Origin: Lophius americanus | Lineage: Eukaryota; Chordata; Actinopteri; Lophiiformes; Lophiidae | Assembly (NCBI GenBank): GCA_037951165.1 | Contig: JBBDHG010000051.1 | Location: forward strand, 3,079,501-3,143,500 | DNA: 64,000 nucleotides | Direction: 5' to 3' | Part shown: one piece after another, positions 37,201-50,524 of the stretch | Layout: every line of letters begins with the position of its first letter | Position numbering within the stretch: position 1 is the first letter of the stretch | Translations under genes and position numbers: made by a program | Notes under the pieces: model-generated | The model's input: only the letters and a program-made list of their open reading frames with translations | The model's database searches: none | What the model was told of the DNA's origin: nothing

Positions 37201-40200
37201 CGTGAGGACAAGAAGTCAGAATGCGGAGGAAGCTAAAATTACGAGTAGTTTAATAAAAATGCAATCTTAATTAACTAATTAATTAATTAACATTGCTGCT
37301 TTTTGGTCAGGCTTTTATATAGTTATTTTATTTTTTTATTGATGCTTTTATCTGCTTTTGCTTTGTAGCACTCTGAGATTCGATCCAAATGTAAAGTGCA
37401 TTATAAATTAAATGTATTATTATTATTAATCTTGGCTTCTAATGGGAACTTTTAGGAAGAGAAATGTGGATCAGGAGGAGAATATTATTTGAAGCGTTGT
37501 AGAAACTGCAGTGGAAGACAGGGACTTACAGGGACTTACAGTTGATATTGTTAATGAGCTTTCCTGCTCTGTCTCCATATGTGTGTGAGGGGCTGCCTCA
37601 AAATGTGGTACGCCTACCACTGGTGGTACGCAGGCTCCCTCTTGTGGTACGTGGAGGAATCTCTGAAATTGCTTACTTTTTCAAAATTAAAAAAGATTAA
37701 TTTAAAAACCTATAATACTATAGAAAATACTATGATGACTGAAATGAAAATATTGTAGCCATGAGATAAAGTAAATGGGCTTTAGAATAAGTTTTTTTTG
37801 GTCGGACGTCCATGAGCCTGCGACGTAGTTGGGTTGGTGCGCGCGCGCCCAGCCGTTAAAAACTAAACCGTGAGGACAAGAAGTCAGAATGCGGAGGAAG
37901 CTAAAATTACGAGTAGTTTAATAAAAATGCAATCTTAATTAACTAATTAATTAATTAACATTGCTGCTTTTTGGTCAGGCTTTTATATAGTTATTTTATT
38001 TTTTTATTGATGCTTTTATCTGCTTTTGCTTTGTAGCACTCTGAGATTCGATCCAAATGTAAAGTGCATTATAAATTAAATGTATTATTATTATTATTAA
38101 TCTTGGCTTCTAATGGGAACTTTTAGGAAGAGAAATGTGGATCAGGAGGAGAATATTATTTGAAGCGTTGTAGAAACTGCAGTGGAAGACAGGGACTTAC
38201 AGTTGATATTGTTAATGAGCTTTCCTGCTCTGTCTCCATATGTGTGTGAGGGGCTGCCTCAAAATGTGGTACGCCTACCACTGGTGGTACGCAGGCTCCC
38301 TCTTGTGGCACGCGGAGGAATCTCTGAAATTGCTTACTTTTTCAAAATTAAAAAAGATTAATTTAAAAACCTATAATACTATAGAAAATACTATGATGAC
38401 TGAAATGAAAATATTGTAGCCATGAGATAAAGTAAATGGGCTTTAGAATACGTTTTTTTTGGTCGGACGTCCATGAGCCTGCGACGTAGTTGGGTTGGTG
38501 CGCGCGCGCCCAGCCGTTAAAAACTAAACCGTGAGGACAAGAAGTCAGAATGCGGAGGAAGCTAAAATTACGAGTAGTTTAATAAAAATGCAATCTTAAT
38601 TAACTAATTAATTAATTAACATTGCTGCTTTTTGGTCAGGCTTTTATATAGTTATTTTATTTTTTTATTGATGCTTTTATCTGCTTTTGCTTTGTAGCAC
38701 TCTGAGATTCGATCCAAATGTAAAGTGCATTATAAATTAAATGTATTATTATTATTAATCTTGGCTTCTAATGGGAACTTTTAGGAAGAGAAATGTGGAT
38801 CAGGAGGACAATATTATTTGCAGCTTTGTAGAAACTGCAGTGGAAGACAGTGAACATAGCAGCATCCCTGAATCAACAAGCAGCAAACGGCAAAACAGTA
38901 AGGAGATATGACTCAGGTTACATCAAATTTGAATTGTGCATTAACAGGGACTTACAGTTGATATTGTTAATGAGCTTTCCTGCTCTGTCTCCATATGTGT
39001 GTGAGGGGCTGCCTCAAAATGTGGTACGCCTACCACTGGTGGTTCGCAGGCTCCCTCTTGTGGCACGCAGAGGAATCTCTGAAATTGCTTACTTTTTCAA
39101 AATTAAAAAAGATTAATTTAAAAACCTATAATACTATAGAAAATACTATGATGACTGAAATGAAAATATTGTAGCCATGAGGTAAAGTAAATGGGCTTTA
39201 GAATACGTTTTTTTTGGTCGGACGTCCATGAGCCTGCGACGTAGTTGGGTTGGTGCGCGCGCGCCCAGCCGTTAAAAACTAAACCGTGAGGACAAGAAGT
39301 CAGAATGCGGAGGAAGCTAACATTACGAGTAGTTTAATAAAAATGCAATCTTAATTAACTAATTAATTAATTAACATTGCTGCTTTTTTGTCAGGCTTTT
39401 ATATAGTTATTTTATTTTTTTATTGATGCTTTTATCTGCTTTTGCTTTGTAGCACTCTGAGATTCTATCCAAATGTAAAGTGCATTATAAATTAAATGTA
39501 TTATTATTATTAATCTTGGCTTCTAATGGGAACTTTTAGGAAGAGAAATGTGGATCAGGAGGAGAATATTATTTGCAGCGTTGTAGAAACTGCAGTGGAA
39601 GACAGTGAACATAGCAGCATCCCTGAATCAACAAGCAGCAAACGGCAAAACAGTAAGGAGATGTAACTCAGGTTACATCAAATTTGAATTGTGCATTAAC
39701 AGGGACTTACAGTTGATATTGTTAATGAGCTTTCCTGCTCTGTCTCCATATGTGTGTGAGGGGCTGCCTCAAAATGTGGTACGCCTACCACTGGTGGTAC
39801 GCAGGCTCCCTCTTGTGGCACGCGGAGGAATCTCTGAAATTGCTTACTTTTTCAAAATTAAAAAAGATTAATTTAAAAACCTATAATACTATAGAAAATA
39901 CTATGATGACTGAAATGAAAATATTGTAGCCATGAGATAAAGTAAATGGGCTTTAGAATAAGTTTTTTTTGGTCGGACGTCCATGAGCCTGCGACGTAGT
40001 TGGGTTGGTGCGCGCGCGCCCAGCCGTTAAAAACTAAACCGTGAGGACAAGAAGTCAGAATGCGGAGGAAGCTAAAATTACGAGTAGTTTAATAAAAATG
40101 CAATCTTAATTAACTAATTAATTAATTAACATTGCTGCTTTTTGGTATCCAACTTTTATATAGTTATTATTTTATTTTTTTATTGATGCTTTTATCTGCT

Positions 40201-43200
40201 TTTGCTTTGTAGCACTCTGAGATTCGATCCAAATGTAAAGTGCATTATAAATTAAATGTATTATTATTATTAATCTTGGCTTCTAATGGGAACTTTTAGG
40301 AAGAGAAATGTGGATCAGGAGGAGAATATTATTTGCAGCGTTGTAGAAACTGCAGTGGAAGACAGTGAACATAGCAGCATCCCTGAATCAACAAGCAGCA
40401 AACGGCAAAACAGTAAGGAGATGTAACTCAGGTTACATAAAATTTGAATTGTGCATTAACAGGGACTTACAGTTGATATTGTTAATGAGCTTTCCTGCTC
40501 TGTCTCCATATGTGTGTGAGGGGCTGCCTCAAAATGTGGTACGCCTACCACTGGTGGTACGCAGGCTCCCTCTTGTGGCAAGCGGAGGAATCTCTGAAAT
40601 TGCTTACTTTTTCAAAATTAAAAAAGATTAATTTAAAAACCTATAATACTATAGAAAATACTATGATGACTGAAATGAAAATATTGTAGCCATGAGATAA
40701 AGTAAATGGGCTTTAGAATAAGTTTTTTTTGGTCGGACGTCCATGAGCCTGCGACGTAGTTGGGTCGGTGCGCGCGCGCCCAGCCGTTAAAAACTAAACC
40801 GTGAGGACAAGAAGTCAGAATGCGGAGGAAGCTAAAATTACGAGTAGTTTAATAAAAATGCAATCTTAATTAACTAATTAATTAATTAACATTGCTACTT
40901 TTTGGTCAGGCTTTTATATAGTTATTTTATTTTTTTATTGATGCTTTTATCTGCTTTTGCTTTGTAGCACTCTGAGATTCGATCCAAATGTAAAGTGCAT
41001 TATAAATTAAATGTATTATTATTATTAATCTTGGCTTCTAATGGGAACTTTTAGGAAGAGAAATGTGGATCAGGAGGACAATATTATTTGCAGCTTTGTA
41101 GAAACTGCAGTGGAAGACAGTGAACATAGCAGCATCCCTGAATCAACAAGCAGCAAACGGCAAAACAGTAAGGAGATATGACTCAGGTTACATCAAATTT
41201 GAATTGTGCATTAACAGGGACTTACAGTTGATATTGTTAATGAGCTTTCCTGCTCTGTCTCCATATGTGTGTGAGGGGCTGCCTCAAAATGTGGTACGCC
41301 TACCACTGGTGGTTCGCAGGCTCCCTCTTGTGGCACGCAGGGGAATCTCTGAAATTGCTTACTTTTTCAAAATTAAAAAAGATTAATTTAAAAACCTATA
41401 ATACTATAGAAAATACTATGATGACTGAAATGAAAATATTGTAGCCATGAGGTAAAGTAAATGGGCTTTAGAATACGTTTTTTTTGGTCGGACGTCCATG
41501 AGCCTGCGACGTAGTTGGGTTGGTGCGCGCGCGCCCAGCCGTTAAAAACTAAACCGTGAGGACAAGAAGTCAGAATGCGGAGGAAGCTAACATTACGAGT
41601 AGTTTAATAAAAATGCAATCTTAATTAACTAATTAATTAATTAACATTGCTGCTTTTTTGTCAGGCTTTTATATAGTTATTTTATTTTTTTATTGATGCT
41701 TTTATCTGCTTTTGCTTTGTAGCACTCTGAGATTCTATCCAAATGTAAAGTGCATTATAAATTAAATGTATTATTATTATTAATCTTGGCTTCTAATGGG
41801 AACTTTTAGGAAGAGAAATGTGGATCAGGAGGAGAATATTATTTGCAGCGTTGTAGAAACTGCAGTGGAAGACAGTGAACATAGCAGCATCCCTGAATCA
41901 ACAAGCAGCAAACGGCAAAACAGTAAGGAGATATGACTCAGGTTACATCAAATTTGAATTGTGCATTAACAGGGACTTACAGTTGATATTGTTAATGAGC
42001 TTTCCTGCTCTGTCTCCATATGTGTGTGAGGGGCTGCCTCAAAATGTGGTACGCCTACCACTGGTGGTACGCAGGCTCCCTCTTGTGGCACGCGGAGGAA
42101 TCTCTGAAATTGCTTACTTTTTCAAAATTAAAAAAGATTAATTTAAAAACCTATAATACTATAGAAAATACTATGATGACTGAAATGAAAATATTGTAGC
42201 CATGAGATAAAGTAAATGGGCTTTAGAATAAGTTTTTTTTGGTCGGACGTCCATGAGCCTGCGACGTAGTTGGGTTGGTGCGCGCGCGCCCAGCCGTTAA
42301 AAACTAAACCGTGAGGACAAGAAGTCAGAATGCGGAGGAAGCTAAAATTACGAGTAGTTTAATAAAAATGCAATCTTAATTAACTAATTAATTAATTAAC
42401 ATTGCTGCTTTTTTGTCAGGCTTTTATATAGTTATTTTATTTTTTTATTGATGCTTTTATCTGCTTTTGCTTTGTAGCACTCTGAGATTCGATCCAAATG
42501 TAAAGTGCATTATAAATTAAATGTATTATTATTATTAATCTTGGCTTCTAATGGGAACTTTTAGGAAGAGAAATGTGGATCAGGAGGAGAATATTATTTG
42601 CAGCGTTGTAGAAACTGCAGTGGAAGACAGTGAACATAGCAGCATCCCTGAATCAACAAGCAGCAAACGGCAAAACAGTAAGGAGATGTAACTCAGGTTA
42701 CATCAAATTTGAATTGTGCATTAACAGGGACTTACAGTTGATATTGTTAATGAGCTTTCCTGCTCTGTCTCCATATGTGTGTGAGGGGCTGCCTCAAAAT
42801 GTGGTACGCCTACCACTGGTGGTTCGCAGGCTCCCTCTTGTGGCACGCAGAGGAATCTCTGAAATTGCTTACTTTTTCAAAATTAAAAAAGATTAATTTA
42901 AAAACCTATAATACTATAGAAAATACTATGATGACTGAAATGAAAATATTGTAGCCATGAGGTAAAGTAAATGGGCTTTAGAATACGTTTTTTTTGGTCG
43001 GACGTCCATGAGCCTGCGACGTAGTTGGGTTGGTGCGCGCGCGCCCAGCCGTTAAAAACTAAACCGTGAGGACAAGAAGTCAGAATGCGGAGGAAGCTAA
43101 CATTACGAGTAGTTTAATAAAAATGCAATCTTAATTAACTAATTAATTAATTAACATTGCTGCTTTTTTGTCAGGCTTTTATATAGTTATTTTATTTTTT

Positions 43201-46200
43201 TATTGATGCTTTTATCTGCTTTTGCTTTGTAGCACTCTGAGATTCTATCCAAATGTAAAGTGCATTATAAATTAAATGTATTATTATTATTAATCTTGGC
43301 TTCTAATGGGAACTTTTAGGAAGAGAAATGTGGATCAGGAGGAGAATATTATTTGCAGCGTTGTAGAAACTGCAGTGGAAGACAGTGAACATAGCAGCAT
43401 CCCTGAATCAACAAGCAGCAAACGGCAAAACAGTAAGGAGATATGACTCAGGTTACATCAAATTTGAATTGTGCATTAACAGGGACTTACAGTTGATATT
43501 GTTAATGAGCTTTCCTGCTCTGTCTCCATATGTGTGTGAGGGGCTGCCTCAAAATGTGGTACGCCTACCACTGGTGGTACGCAGGCTCCCTCTTGTGGCA
43601 CGCGGAGGAATCTCTGAAATTGCTTACTTTTTCAAAATTAAAAAAGATTAATTTAAAAACCTATAATACTATAGAAAATACTATGATGACTGAAATGAAA
43701 ATATTGTAGCCATGAGATAAAGTAAATGGGCTTTAGAATAAGTTTTTTTTGGTCGGACGTCCATGAGCCTGCGACGTAGTTGGGTTGGTGCGCGCGCGCC
43801 CAGCCGTTAAAAACTAAACCGTGAGGACAAGAAGTCAGAATGCGGAGGAAGCTAAAATTACGAGTAGTTTAATAAAAATGCAATCTTAATTAACTAATTA
43901 ATTAATTAACATTGCTGCTTTTTGGTATCCAACTTTTATATAGTTATTATTTTATTTTTTTATTGATGCTTTTATCTGCTTTTGCTTTGTAGCACTCTGA
44001 GATTCGATCCAAATGTAAAGTGCATTATAAATTAAATGTATTATTATTATTAATCTTGGCTTCTAATGGGAACTTTTAGGAAGAGAAATGTGGATCAGGA
44101 GGAGAATATTATTTGCAGCGTTGTAGAAACTGCAGTGGAAGACAGTGAACATAGCAGCATCCCTGAATCAACAAGCAGCAAACGGCAAAACAGTAAGGAG
44201 ATGTAACTCAGGTTACATCAAATTTGAATTGTGCATTAACAGGGACTTACAGTTGATATTGTTAATGAGCTTTCCTGCTCTGTCTCCATATGTGTGTGAG
44301 GGGCTGCCTCAAAATGTGGTACGCCTACCACTGGTGGTTCGCAGGCTCCCTCTTGTGGCACGCAGAGGAATCTCTGAAATTGCTTACTTTTTCAAAATTA
44401 AAAAAGATTAATTTAAAAACCTATAATACTATAGAAAATACTATGATGACTGAAATGAAAATATTGTAGCCATGAGGTAAAGTAAATGGGCTTTAGAATA
44501 CGTTTTTTTTGGTCGGACGTCCATGAGCCTGCGACGTAGTTGGGTTGGTGCGCGCGCGCCCAGCCGTTAAAAACTAAACCGTGAGGACAAGAAGTCAGAA
44601 TGCGGAGGAAGCTAACATTACGAGTAGTTTAATAAAAATGCAATCTTAATTAACTAATTAATTAATTAACATTGCTGCTTTTTTGTCAGGCTTTTATATA
44701 GTTATTTTATTTTTTTATTGATGCTTTTATCTGCTTTTGCTTTGTAGCACTCTGAGATTCTATCCAAATGTAAAGTGCATTATAAATTAAATGTATTATT
44801 ATTATTAATCTTGGCTTCTAATGGGAACTTTTAGGAAGAGAAATGTGGATCAGGAGGAGAATATTATTTGCAGCGTTGTAGAAACTGCAGTGGAAGACAG
44901 TGAACATAGCAGCATCCCTGAATCAACAAGCAGCAAACGGCAAAACAGTAAGGAGATATGACTCAGGTTACATCAAATTTGAATTGTGCATTAACAGGGA
45001 CTTACAGTTGATATTGTTAATGAGCTTTCCTGCTCTGTCTCCATATGTGTGTGAGGGGCTGCCTCAAAATGTGGTACGCCTACCACTGGTGGTACGCAGG
45101 CTCCCTCTTGTGGCACGCGGAGGAATCTCTGAAATTGCTTACTTTTTCAAAATTAAAAAAGATTAATTTAAAAACCTATAATACTATAGAAAATACTATG
45201 ATGACTGAAATGAAAATATTGTAGCCATGAGATAAAGTAAATGGGCTTTAGAATAAGTTTTTTTTGGTCGGACGTCCATGAGCCTGCGACGTAGTTGGGT
45301 TGGTGCGCGCGCGCCCAGCCGTTAAAAACTAAACCGTGAGGACAAGAAGTCAGAATGCGGAGGAAGCTAAAATTACGAGTAGTTTAATAAAAATGCAATC
45401 TTAATTAACTAATTAATTAATTAACATTGCTGCTTTTTGGTATCCAACTTTTATATAGTTATTATTTTATTTTTTTATTGATGCTTTTATCTGCTTTTGC
45501 TTTGTAGCACTCTGAGATTCGATCCAAATGTAAAGTGCATTATAAATTAAATGTATTATTATTATTAATCTTGGCTTCTAATGGGAACTTTTAGGAAGAG
45601 AAATGTGGATCAGGAGGAGAATATTATTTGCAGCGTTGTAGAAACTGCAGTGGAAGACAGTGAACATAGCAGCATCCCTGAATCAACAAGCAGCAAACGG
45701 CAAAACAGTAAGGAGATGTAACTCAGGTTACATCAAATTTGAATTGTGCATTAACAGGGACTTACAGTTGATATTGTTAATGAGCTTTCCTGCTCTGTCT
45801 CCATATGTGTGTGAGGGGCTGCCTCAAAATGTGGTACGCCTACCACTGGTGGTACGCAGGCTCCCTCTTGTGGCACACGGAGGAATCTCTGAAATTGCTT
45901 ACTTTTTCAAAATTAAAAAAGATTAATTTAAAAACCTATAATACTATAGATGACTAAACTATGATGACTGAAATGAAAATATTGTAGCCATGAGATAAAG
46001 TAAATGGGCTTTAGAATAAGTTTTTTTTGGTCGGACGTCCATGAGCCTGCGACGTAGTTGGGTTGGTGCGCGCGCGCCCAGCCGTTAAAAACTAAACCGT
46101 GAGGACAAGAAGTCAGAATGCGGAGGAAGCTAAAATTACGAGTAGTTTAATAAAAATACAAACTTAATTAACTAATTAATTAATTAACATTGCTGCTTTT

Positions 46201-47320
46201 TGGTCAGGCTTTTATATAGTTACTTTATTTTTTTATTGATGCTTTTATCTGCTTTTGCTTTGTAGCACTCTGAGATTCGATCCAAATGTAAAGTGCATTA
46301 TAAATTCAATGTATTATTATTATTAATCTTGGCTTCTAATGGGAACTTTTAGGAAGAGAAATGTGGATCAGGAGGAGAATATTATTTGCAGCGTTGTAGA
46401 AACTGCAGTGGAAGACAGTGAACATAGCAGCATCCCTGAATCAACAAGCAGCAAACGGCAAAACAGTAAGGAGATGTAACTCAGGTCACATCAAATTTGA
46501 ATTGTGCATTAACAGGGACTTACAGTTGATATTGTTAATGAGCTTTCCTGCTCTGTCTCCATATGTGTGTGAGGGGCTGCCTCAAAATGTGGTACGCCTA
46601 CCACTGGTGGTACGCAGGCTCCCTCTTGTGGCACGCGGAGGAATCTCTGAAATTGCTTACTTTTTCAAAATTAAAAAAGATTAATTTAAAAACCTATAAT
46701 ACTATAGAAAATACTATGATGACTGAAATGAAAATATTGTAGCCATGAGATAAAGTAAATGGGCTTTAGAATAAGTTTTTTTTGGTCGGACGTCCATGAG
46801 CCTGCGACGTAGTTGGGTTGGTGCGCGCGCGCCCAGCCGTTAAAAACTAAACCGTGAGGACAAGAAGTCAGAATGCGGAGGAAGCTAAAATTACGAGTAG
46901 TTTAATAAAAATGCAATCTTAATTAACATTGCTGCTTTTTGGTCAGGCTTTTATATAGTTATTTTATTTTTTTATTGATGCTTTTATCTGCTTTTGCTTT
47001 GTAGCACTCTGAGATTCGATCCAAATGTAAAGTGCATTATAAATTAAATGTATTATTATTATTAATCTTGGCTTCTAATGGGAACTTTTAGGAAGAGAAA
47101 TGTGGATCAGGAGGAGAATATTATTTGCAGCGTTGTAGAAACTGCAGTGGAAGACAGTGAACATAGCAGCATCCCTGAATCAACAAGCAGCAAACGGCAA
47201 AACAGTAAGGAGATATGACTCAGGTTACATCAAATTTGAATTGTACATTAACAGGGACTTACAGTTGATATTGTTAATGATCTTTCCTGCTCTGTCTCCA
47301 TATGTGTGTGAGGGGCTGCC
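10236..47320 (+). repeat. Tandem array 2: about 50 units of the ~755-bp hAT-derived satellite
   Basis: Thirty-seven kb of head-to-tail units. Length classes are 752 (GCCGTTAACT), 755 (GCCGTTAAAAACT), 760 (GGTATCCAAC variant), 739 (a loss in the TTAATTAAC tract) and about 668 (97-bp deletion plus 10-bp duplication). Only the first unit (10236) keeps the full terminus CAGTGGTTCTCAAAATG; the others have GGGGCTGCCTCAAAATG. The last unit carries TGTACATT and AATGATC and ends at GCTGCC|CCCTGC, exactly like array 1. Short units have their junctions near 18361, 22046, 24218, 26390, 30819, 37518 and 38189. Higher-order periods of about 3685 bp (15347-19032-22717), 2172 bp (22717-24889-27061) and 1510-1515 bp (38.8-45.7 kb) are visible from shared variants. 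No unit encodes an intact protein. Confidence 0.95.
18361..18380. repeat. Deletion/duplication junction defining the short-unit sub-family (first example)
   Basis: Here GAAGACAG joins directly to GGACTTACAG, removing 97 bp between two ACAG motifs, and GGACTTACAG is then tandemly duplicated. The same junction occurs at 22046, 24218, 26390, 30819 and 37518. The unit at 38189 has the deletion without the duplication. All share TTTGAAGCG in place of TTTGCAGCG just upstream, so they descend from one event. Confidence 0.85.
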
Positions 47321-47510
47321 CCCTGCATTATAATCATGTGAAAGAGTAGCACTAGCTATAGTGCTAATCCTTCGCACAGTGTGGTTGTGGCTGATTAGTC
47401 AACAATAAATAATATTCTTATTGGGAATGTATTTTCCTCCTGTTTGAACTATGTTAAGCTGAATAGGGTTACCTACTTCTAATGCATTTTTACATGGGTC
47501 ATAAGGGTGG
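47321..47510. other. 190-bp tail following array 2
   Basis: Nearly identical to 5267-5456, including the TAGCACTA/TAGTGCTA hairpin, and likewise followed directly by the gypsy LTR. No coding content. Confidence 0.7.
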
Positions 47511-47849
47511 TGTCATGCCCTGTAATTAGGTTTGTTGTCATATTGTTTCCTGATTGCTTCTCCACTCTTGATTGTTAAAACCTGCGTCTTGTTAAGACCC
47601 TGCCTCAGTGTATTTAAGCTGTGCTCCCCTCCCCACCTGTGCCAGATTGTGTTGTCCATTGTGCCAACCTTTCCATCGTAATTCCTAGTGTTCCCCGTGA
47701 TTTATGGTTCTGATTTCTGCTCGTAAGAAACCTTGTATTTTTGCCTGCTCCCTTAGTTATTGTTTGCCTGCCTTTACTAGTAAAGAGTTTATTCACCATA
47801 CGTTGTGGAAGTCGTGCTTGTGGAGCCTAACTGTGGTGCCAGCTTGACA
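47511..47849 (+). mobile_element. Ty3/gypsy (Sushi-type) LTR, block C
   Basis: A 339-bp copy of the LTR at 5457-5795, with the same TGTCATGCCC and TTGACA ends, TATTTAAG box and AGTAAA signal. Differences are a few substitutions (for example CACCATACG for CACCAGACG). Followed by the same leader and gag ATG at 47866. Confidence 0.8.
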
Positions 47850-47865
47850 TTACGATCTGGCCATA

Positions 47866-48212
47866 ATGGATCCAGCCGACTCCAACCCACTGTATGCTGC
47901 TCTCAGGGCGAGCGCATCAACCAGCATGAGGAACAGATGTCCGGGGTGTACAGAGGAGTGAGGGATTTAACGGACAGACATGGCGAGTTTCAAACCTCCA
48001 TCGAGACCCAGGTCACTCACCCCAGCGCCCAGTTCCAGCAGTTGGTGAGTAGCTTGGATACCCGGTTCCTCTCCTCTCCGGCCGCTGCTGCACCTGCTCC
48101 TCAACGGTCTGCCTCCACTCCGGCGCTGAGTTCCTACCATGCCTCCAGTCTCAACTTGGCCCAGCCCTAACGGTTCTCGGGATGCTCCGGTAACTGCCGG
48201 GCCTTTTTGACT
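47866..48212 (+). pseudogene. Ty3/gypsy gag, 5' fragment, block C
   Basis: Same structure and the same two frame breaks as block B (the second frame ends at TAA 48168-48170). It shows MDPADSNPLYAALR, then INQHEEQMSGVYRGVRDL in another frame. It is interrupted at 48220 by hAT copy C. The shared frameshifts show that gag was dead before the block was duplicated. Confidence 0.8.
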
Positions 48213-48220
48213 CAATGTAG
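48213..48220. repeat. 8-bp hAT target-site duplication, left side of copy C
   Basis: CAATGTAG directly before TAGTGATGGG; identical to 50517-50524. Confidence 0.95.
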
Positions 48221-50516
48221 TAGTGATGGGCAGATGAGGCCTCATTGGGTGTATGGCACATTTCCCAAACTGTGTGGACACTGTGTAGACACTGTGTTGC
48301 TGTATCACTCAATGGCGACATGTGCTGGATTTAAAAAGTAATGGCAGGCAACTTCAATAAAGACTGAACAAGGTTCATTCACACATTTTTATTTAGAAAC
48401 ATCAGCTGCGTTAACATCTTTGGGCCAAGGCGATTGCGCCGCTTACAAACCATTTCTCCTGCTTTTGAGAACACCCTTTCACAGGGCACTGATGATGACG
48501 GCGTACATAAAAATGTCATTGCAAGTTTGTACAAGGTAGGGTAATTTAGTCTTTGCGATTTCCAGTATTGTAGTGGATCCTGTGATCTTGGTGTGTTCTC
48601 CTCGGAGATGTATCTTTGTACCTCGATAATGGCATCGGTGGTGACATTTGAATTGGCCTTGCTCTCCTTGACTTCCATGTCCAGCTGGTGCCACAGGTTG
48701 TCATCTGAGGAAAAAATAAAATGCATCTGTGTTACTAATTCATTGTATTCACATGGAGTGATTTGCATGAACATTAAAATACAAATGAACACAATTAAGA
48801 ATCATGACATACCTGGACTGGAAGCAGATGGTTGAGTTGAAGGTCCAGCTTGGGCATCTTCCATTTGTGTCGGTACAGCGTTTCTCATTTCTGCCGCACA
48901 CTCTGATTTTAGTCTTTTCACTGCATCATTGGCTTTTGACGCACTTAAGAATGCCATCGTCTTGAACCGAGGGTCCAGCAGTGTTGGTATTGTCATTACA
49001 CTTAATGACTCCAGGTTGCACAGAGTTTCTAGCAGTCTTCTTTTAAGGTTTTCCACAAGATTAATTGCGGTTTCCGTGGTTACATTTAATGCATTGCGTT
49101 GCAGTGAGTGGTGCAACATTTTGAGCATTGGGATTACTTTTGATCCAGACACTCTTTTTTCCTCAGACAGCTCCACTGTCGCTTGATTAAATGGAGCAAG
49201 CACACGGAGTGTCTCCTCTATGATTTTATAATCATTTGTAGTGAGCTGAGGTATATCACTTTTTAAAGAGGCTAGGGATACCAACACCGACTCCTTCTGT
49301 TCCGCCATGCGTTCCAGCATTAAATACGTGCTGTTCCATCTAGTTGACACCTCATTCATTAATTTCTTCACTGGTCCTCCCATCTGTAGCTGGACTTGTG
49401 CCAGTTTCTCTTTGGCTGTAGTACTGGTTCTAAAGTATGTTACAATATGCCTTGTTTTATTTCGGATATCAGTGAGTGTCTGAATTTGGTCACATGATTT
49501 TCGAACTGTTAAATTTAAAGAATGCGCTATGCAAATCGTGTCCCTGATTTGGAGCTTTTTGACACATGCAACCATGTTTGCAGTCGCATCTGTGACAAGA
49601 CATGTCACTTTCTCTGCTATGGCCCACTCCTGCATTAAGTTTTTCTTTACTTGGGCCATATTTTCAGCAGTGTGCTGCTGAGGGAAGTGTTCCACTCCCA
49701 ACATTGATGTACACAGTGTATGGTTCTTCTCACTGTCGACATAGTGACAGGTCACAGCCAGGTAAGCCTCCATGTTCATGGATGTCCACATGTCAGCTGT
49801 TAGGCTGACTGCAACTGCACTCTTCAGTTATTTTTTAACTTGCTCCTTTTTGTCCTCATACCTCTGGCTAATCACGGTCTTGATAGCCTAAAATTAATAA
49901 CACAAGTGGAGTAGATTAATGAATGAAATCACATAACAGGCATATACTTTGTTAACATGTATAACACCCATTCATCAGTTTGTTTCACGTACCTTTCTGC
50001 TTGGCAGAACATATGAGGGCTCAAGGAGTTGGACCAGCTCTCGGAACCCCTTGTCTTCCACAAGGCTAAGCGGCTGACAGTCTGTAATGATCATATTCAT
50101 TATAGCCTCATCAATCGCCTGCTTTCTGGAAACACCAGGGCTGATCACGGGAGTATTAACTCGTTCTTCCTTCTCATGCCGGCCACGGTAATAGTAATTT
50201 ACCCTATTCTCCGTGATAAGATCAAAATGATCCCACACGGGAGAAAACGTCCTCTTCCTTGGTTGATCCATAGTTTTCGATGACAAGCCAAAAACCAATG
50301 CAAAGCAAACCACACAAATCTCCACCCAACAAAACCCACAAACGTGTCGATACATTTTCTGTTTATAAATACAATTTGGCGCGTTCACAACCAAACTACA
50401 CAGGAACTGTATCGGTCACGTGATTTTCCTTAAAAAGATACGCGCACCGACACGGGGCTTCGCCTTGTTTGCTCGGCGCATGCGCCGAGGTTTCAGTGTC
50501 GTCAGACCCATCACTA
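48221..50516 (-). mobile_element. Complete hAT DNA transposon, copy C (2296 bp)
   Basis: The ends TAGTGATGGG (48221) and CCCATCACTA (to 50516) are flanked by CAATGTAG on both sides. It is 14 bp shorter than copy B: an 11-bp loss lies near 48366 (AAAGACTGAACAAGG, lacking GTAAACAGACT) and the rest lies near exon 1. The 18-bp palindrome is intact at 50472-50489. It shares both target site and inactivating stop with copies A and B, so it was copied with the block rather than inserted independently. Confidence 0.95.
48379..50271 (-). pseudogene. hAT transposase pseudogene, copy C (three exons)
   Basis: Exons are 49993-50271, 48813-49887 and 48379-48704, with the same splice signals as copy B. The catalytic-core motifs (TADMWTS, VTDATANM, CIAHSLNL, STRWNSTY) and the dimerisation domain (SSSVPCERVFSKAG) are present. 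The shared TAA lies at 49828-49830. Copy-specific changes include RKRTF for RKRKF and HEKEER for HEKAER in exon 1, LQIRDTIC for LQIRHTIC in the core, and GGPVKKL for GGPMKKL. The BED-like N-terminus again lacks the Cys pair. Inactive. Confidence 0.9.
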
Positions 50517-50524
50517 CAATGTAG
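50517..50524. repeat. 8-bp hAT target-site duplication, right side of copy C
   Basis: CAATGTAG directly after the element's end. Confidence 0.95.

Noticed and set aside
10236..47320. CRISPR-like array.
   Set aside because: The 755-bp units are contiguous with no unique spacers, and the genome is eukaryotic.
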